NCBI GenBank assembly: GCA_963835935.1
Contig: CAWIHK010000001.1
Coordinates: forward strand, 496,001-560,000
DNA from: CAWIHK01 sp963835935
Lineage (GTDB): Bacteria > Bacteroidota > Ignavibacteria > UBA10030 > CAVZMI01
DNA: 64,000 bases
Reading direction: 5' to 3'
The notes under the pieces are model-generated. The model made no database searches. It was not told the DNA's origin and was given only the letters and a program-made list of their open reading frames with translations. The translations under genes were made by a program, and so were the position numbers. How positions within the stretch are numbered: the first letter of the stretch is position 1; each line of letters begins with the position of its first letter. Below, one piece after another: positions 60,388-64,000 of this stretch.

Positions 60388-61485
60388 ATGAAAAGAATAA
60401 TTGCAACACTTTTGATTTTTACTTTGATTACCGGGATTTCACAAGCGCAAAGTGCTGGGAAAATTTCCGGATACATGTTTGCCGATTATTTTTATAATGT
60501 TGCGCGAGATACAACGTCTAGTGTGCCGAACCGGATTCTCAACGGCGCGCCCGATTACAATGCATTCCAATTCCGGCGTATTTATTTTACTTATGATAAT
60601 GACATCTCAAAAACATTTACATCACGATTCCGGCTGGAGGCCGATCAAACAGAAAATACATCCAATGGTAAGATCGGTGTCGCAGTGAAGGATGCTTATC
60701 TTGCATGGAAAAATGTTTTTCACGGTAGTGATCTCTATTTCGGCATCATGCCGACACCGGCATTGGATCTTCCTGAAGCGATTTATGGATTTCGTTCACT
60801 CGAAAAAACCATTCTCGATCTCCGCGGAATTGTTTCATCCCGCGATATGGGAATTGCGCTGAAAGGAAAACTTGAAGAATCAGGAACGTACACGTACTGG
60901 CTGATGATTGGCGATAATTCGAACAATGCGCCTGCATCATCGAAGTTCAAACGCTTCTATGGCCAAATTAATGCCAACCCGATCACAAATCTCTCCATTG
61001 GCGTTTACGCAGATTATTCAACCCGGCCAGAAATCAATGACCCGACAAGCACCACAACACCAGCTAGAACCTTGGATAATAATATCATGGTGATCCAAGG
61101 TGTTGTTGGTTATTCAGAGAAAGAATCTTACAGCGTAGGAGTAGAAAGTTTTCTACAAAAGGAAGCAAACAGTTTTTATCTTGATTCCCACTATTCACTC
61201 CATATTCAAACCCGTAACGCAATGGGGCTTTCAGTTTATGGTATGGTCAATATACAGCCAGATCTGATTTTAACTGCCCGCTATGACTATTTTGACCCGA
61301 ATACAAACTCCGACGTGAAATTTGATTCCAGAAATTATTACATCTTCGGATTGGCATTTAAACCGGATCCAAACATCTCGATTATACCGAATATTCAATA
61401 TGAAACTTTCGAAAAGGGATCTCCGACAGGCAATCTCGATCCGTCATATACAGTACGAGTCACTTTTTATTGGATATTCCTTTAA
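60388..61485 (+). CDS. outer-membrane porin-like beta-barrel protein
   Basis: 365 residues, AGGAGG site. Signal peptide (MKRIIATLLIFTLITGISQA). Regular amphipathic strands with aromatic girdles (FRRIYFTYDNDISKTFTSRFRLEAD, LYFGIMPTPALDLPEAIYGFRSLEKT, SRDMGIALKGKL) and the final YTVRVTFYWIFL. The layout resembles phosphate-selective or general anion porins of 14-16 strands; the family is not certain. Ends with a terminator. Confidence 0.78.
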   Translation: MKRIIATLLIFTLITGISQAQSAGKISGYMFADYFYNVARDTTSSVPNRILNGAPDYNAFQFRRIYFTYDNDISKTFTSRFRLEADQTENTSNGKIGVAVKDAYLAWKNVFHGSDLYFGIMPTPALDLPEAIYGFRSLEKTILDLRGIVSSRDMGIALKGKLEESGTYTYWLMIGDNSNNAPASSKFKRFYGQINANPITNLSIGVYADYSTRPEINDPTSTTTPARTLDNNIMVIQGVVGYSEKESYSVGVESFLQKEANSFYLDSHYSLHIQTRNAMGLSVYGMVNIQPDLILTARYDYFDPNTNSDVKFDSRNYYIFGLAFKPDPNISIIPNIQYETFEKGSPTGNLDPSYTVRVTFYWIFL

Positions 61486-61557
61486 TGATTAACAATTATT
61501 TGACATTTGGATAATATATAGGTAAAGAACTGTTCATATTATTCTTTCACAAAAATA

Positions 61558-61599
61558 GGGGTTGTTAAAGGAAGCAAACGAGCTTTTTATAACAACCCC
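61558..61599. terminator. stem-loop after the porin gene
   Basis: Perfect 10-bp stem GGGGTTGTTA / TAACAACCCC with a 22-base loop that can itself form a short AGC/GCT stem. It lies 72 bp after the porin stop and is only 28 bp from the reverse-strand FKBP stop, so it can serve both. The T-run is inside the loop rather than after the stem, making it atypical. Confidence 0.55.
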
Positions 61600-61626
61600 A
61601 TTTAAAAAAAGAATACTCAGCCGCAA

Positions 61627-62079
61627 TTAAGCCTGGATAATTAAGCTGGCGGGTTTAATGTCAATAAGCTCGATCTCAAATTTTAAATCTTCCCCAGCCA
61701 ACGGATGATTTGCATCCAGTGTAATTGTCGTGTCGGTGAGTGCGGAGATGCAAACAGGAATTGTTGTCCCTTCCGGATTTTGCATCTCAAGTTGAAGGCC
61801 TACTTCCGGTGTAATTTCTTGTGGAAATGTACTGCGCTCGATGGTCACCATCATCTCAGCCATGTGAGGTCCATAAGCGTCGCCGGCAGGAATTACAACA
61901 GTCTTTTTTTCACCCATCGACATTCCGGTCACACTTTTTTCAAATCCCGGAATCACCGGTTCCTTCCCAAGTATGAATGAAAAAGGTTTATCGCCAACGG
62001 AAGAATCGAAAACCGATCCATTCGTCAAAGAGCCGGTATAGTGTATCGTTACTGTATCACCATGTTGTGCTGGCCGCAT
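61627..62079 (-). CDS. SlyD-like FKBP-type peptidyl-prolyl isomerase
   Basis: 150 residues; GAGG before the ATG. FKBP core (VTIHYTGSLTNGSVFDSS, IPGFEKSVTGMSMGEKKTVVIPAGDAYG) with an inserted flap domain (about 75-125) and the SlyD signature TLDANHPLAGEDLKFEIEL. A cytoplasmic chaperone/isomerase. It lacks the His/Cys-rich metal tail of E. coli SlyD. Third isomerase of this superfamily in the window. Confidence 0.93.
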   Translation of the reverse strand: MRPAQHGDTVTIHYTGSLTNGSVFDSSVGDKPFSFILGKEPVIPGFEKSVTGMSMGEKKTVVIPAGDAYGPHMAEMMVTIERSTFPQEITPEVGLQLEMQNPEGTTIPVCISALTDTTITLDANHPLAGEDLKFEIELIDIKPASLIIQA

Positions 62080-62195
62080 GTCGTAACCTCATCAATCAAA
62101 ATTAAAATCAAGTTTTTTAAATGAATGAAGAACATAATTTAGAATTATTTTTCGGAAAACCTAATTTATTTTTTGGGAAGAGATTGTTAAAAAAT

Positions 62196-62543
62196 TTACT
62201 TCACTAAATATCTATTCTCAGCTAACATTATTTTTTCCACGGAAGAAATCCATTGGATATTTTTGTCGACTTCTTTCGTCATCATTGTCGGGTTCCATGC
62301 CGGTTCCCAGACGAAATGAATTGCAGTGTCGAGCACATCAGGAATTTCCAATAGTCGTGTTCTAATGTTTTGCTCGATCCACGACGAAGTCGGGCACCAT
62401 CGGTCTGTTAGGGTCATCGTCACACTGATCCAGTTCTCATGAATTACTAATCCATAAATCAAACCAAGGCTGACTACATCAACTTGTATTTCAGGATCGA
62501 AGCATTGGCACAGTGCCGCCAAGACTTGCTGCTTTGTAACCAT
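62196..62543 (-). CDS. MIP18/DUF59-type protein (metal-sulfur cluster assembly factor)
   Basis: 115 residues. The DUF59 motifs are visible: CFDPEIQVDVVSLGLIYGL, VTMTLTDRWCPTSSWIEQNIRTRL with the conserved Cys, and VWEPAWNP. Relatives PaaD/SufT/MIP18 deliver Fe-S clusters. No suf gene is adjacent. The ribosome site is weak. Confidence 0.88.
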   Translation of the reverse strand: MVTKQQVLAALCQCFDPEIQVDVVSLGLIYGLVIHENWISVTMTLTDRWCPTSSWIEQNIRTRLLEIPDVLDTAIHFVWEPAWNPTMMTKEVDKNIQWISSVEKIMLAENRYLVK

Positions 62544-62635
62544 ATAAGCCGAACACTTCTTTGGGGTAATAAGTTTTCCCCCATCGAAACCGACTCAACT
62601 TTAAGAGAAAATTACAACATGCCGACTTCTAATCC

Positions 62636-63253
62636 TCACAAACTCATATTTGAATAAAATGTTATCGTGAGTGTGAATCCGATGTAAGTAGAACTAAATT
62701 CTTCGAACCCGGCAGGGATTGGTACGGAGCTCCATGTATCGTAGAACCGAAGATGGTTTATTGTGATCCCGGCATCCAGCGAGAAATTGTTAGCGAATAA
62801 GAATCGTCCGCCTACGGTGCCGCGTGGACCATTTGCTTGATAACCTGAACTGCCTTTCATGATGGTATATGCATCGAATCCTGCAGTTACAAAAGGCGCG
62901 ATTTTTAAAATCGGATCAAATGTGTACGATAGGTCAAGTCCGGCGCCACCGAGTAATCCTCGTCCAGACACGGGGTGAAATTCAGCAACCGGTATTGTTT
63001 CACTGCCGGTGTGAATTTTCATTGACGCGAGAATGTGATTGTTAACCATGTAACCGAATCCGACAGAGACGCAAGTTCCCGGAGGTGCAGATGAACCGGC
63101 GAGTGAAGAATGCTGTGGCCAATATCCGATTGAATAGACGATGCCTTTATAACCGGGAAGGCTCGACAATGCAGAATCAGTCTGGGCATGTCCTGTAAAA
63201 TTTATCAAGGCAGAGAGTACGGCAATCAGCAAGAATTGGAATATATTTTTCAT
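62636..63253 (-). CDS. outer-membrane beta-barrel protein
   Basis: 205 residues; signal peptide to about residue 24 (ALINFTGHAQ). Strands alternate hydrophobically and end in STYIGFTLTITFYSNMSL. The start overlaps the stop of the upstream DUF2279 gene by one base (TGATG), so the two are coupled. Function unknown. Confidence 0.72.
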   Translation of the reverse strand: MKNIFQFLLIAVLSALINFTGHAQTDSALSSLPGYKGIVYSIGYWPQHSSLAGSSAPPGTCVSVGFGYMVNNHILASMKIHTGSETIPVAEFHPVSGRGLLGGAGLDLSYTFDPILKIAPFVTAGFDAYTIMKGSSGYQANGPRGTVGGRFLFANNFSLDAGITINHLRFYDTWSSVPIPAGFEEFSSTYIGFTLTITFYSNMSL

Positions 63254-64000
63254 CAGAAGAATAACCCCACTTTCACTTTTTTATTGTCGATCGAAATTCC
63301 AGGAGCCGGCAAATGAAAATTGTCCAATACCCAGAACACGCCTTTTAAAAAATCACTTGATGTTTCTATTTTAGAAAAATTGTAATCGAGTGAGATGTAA
63401 TAAATTTCCTGGCGGTTATTCAATTGATCCAGATCGCGCGCGGCAAAACCAACAGCCAATCCGAGCCACGAAGGAATTGTCTTTCGCAATTCTTCTCCCA
63501 TCATGAAATGCGGATCAATTGCAACCCAGTTGATCATTCCCTCATAGTCGTCAACGAATGTTCTCGCTTGGCCGGTTTTTACACTATCAAGATATTGCTT
63601 GCTCGGGATGTAACTCCATTTAAAGTTAAAATTCTTAAGCACCGGAAATGTTGATTGGAGAATTGGATATGTCGCGCCGGTAATATCTGAGATTGCATCC
63701 CCCGGGCTGAAACCCCAATTGGAATGATAACCGTCTTCGAGTTCTACATAGAGCTCGTATGCTAATCCAAAAAAAGATCCATAGATTTTTGCCGGACGCT
63801 CTTCGAGTCCACTCCATTCCAGGCAACCTGTAAAACATTTGCAGTAAAGACCCGTTGCATACAAGTGTCCCCATTTATCGAAGTTGACGGCATAATCCCA
63901 GTCATTCTCAAAATGGAAAGGCGCTCTGTTTCCCTGCCACCAAGCTTCACGCTGATAAATATGATTGCCGATCACGAAACACGATGTTATACCGCCAACA
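63253..64000 (-). CDS. DUF2279 family protein, start outside window
   Basis: The frame is open through base 64000, so the N-terminus, probably a signal peptide, lies beyond the window. About 248 residues visible. The DUF2279 pattern is clear: REAWWQGNRAPFHFENDWDYAVNFDKWGHLYATGLY and ELEDGYHSNWGFSPGDAISDITGA. These proteins are predicted to be membrane-associated or exported; function unknown. Coupled to the barrel gene downstream. Confidence 0.82.
   Translation of the reverse strand, partial: VGGITSCFVIGNHIYQREAWWQGNRAPFHFENDWDYAVNFDKWGHLYATGLYCKCFTGCLEWSGLEERPAKIYGSFFGLAYELYVELEDGYHSNWGFSPGDAISDITGATYPILQSTFPVLKNFNFKWSYIPSKQYLDSVKTGQARTFVDDYEGMINWVAIDPHFMMGEELRKTIPSWLGLAVGFAARDLDQLNNRQEIYYISLDYNFSKIETSSDFLKGVFWVLDNFHLPAPGISIDNKKVKVGLFF

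Noticed and set aside
1..64000. CRISPR arrays, tRNA and rRNA genes
   Set aside because: I looked for regularly spaced direct repeats, tRNA arm patterns and rRNA landmarks and saw none. A tRNAscan or Rfam run would be needed to exclude them.

Overview
The window looks like a chromosome segment of a free-living FCB-group bacterium, most likely Ignavibacteria or a close relative in the Chlorobi/Ignavibacteriota area. Four proteins carry the type IX secretion (Por) C-terminal sorting domain, three with the consensus 'NYPNPFNP' motif. Many lipoproteins and outer-membrane barrels are present, and several genes have clear Shine-Dalgarno sites (AGGAGG type), which Bacteroidia usually lack. Base composition is moderately AT-rich. 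No rRNA, tRNA or CRISPR array was found. The assignment is inference from gene content, not from a marker gene.

Layout. 1-4.6 kb: end of a DUF4954-like beta-helix protein, three small secreted/T9SS-type genes and a membrane-anchored AraC regulator. 4.6-10.1 kb: cold-shock protein, a magnesium-type P-ATPase preceded by a small membrane protein, an FKBP lipoprotein and a quinone oxidoreductase. 10.1-15.8 kb: a two-subunit molybdenum hydroxylase (IorAB type) and a hybrid histidine kinase. 15.8-23.7 kb: metallophosphoesterase, DUF885 protein, a secreted unknown, then GppA/PrmA/membrane protein/M28 peptidase. 24.2-30.9 kb: a solitary Mrr-type nuclease, then a tight forward run alaX-acyP-ispF-dedA-pap2-lnt. 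30.9-36.5 kb: a trp leader with attenuator, trpE, trpG, a LOG-family gene, an orphan antitoxin and a DUF2723 membrane protein. 36.6-41.3 kb: small accessory genes (two small membrane proteins, GIY-YIG protein, DUF2442/DUF4160 pair, barrel protein). 41.4-48.5 kb: a second, divergent P-type ATPase, a large T9SS protein and ychF. 48.9-55.5 kb: an AT-richer accessory island with two NlpC/P60-like lipoproteins (one frameshifted), a transposase remnant and a 1175-aa repeat-bearing T9SS protein. 55.8-64 kb: FKBP, M49-type peptidase, murB, porin, SlyD-like FKBP, MIP18-type protein, barrel protein and the start-truncated DUF2279 protein.

The most unusual material is non-coding. First, a classical trp attenuator (leader peptide with three consecutive Trp codons, antiterminator/terminator pairing) lies upstream of trpE, its promoter placing the transcription start at or next to the leader ATG. 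A 254-bp inverted-repeat element has landed between the attenuator and trpE. Second, that element occurs again at 23.7 kb and contains two mutually inverted imperfect hairpins that share an asymmetric internal loop while their stems differ in compensated fashion. A third element (56.66-56.84 kb) with unrelated terminal repeats carries the same hairpin architecture. These look like non-autonomous mobile elements built around a conserved structured module.
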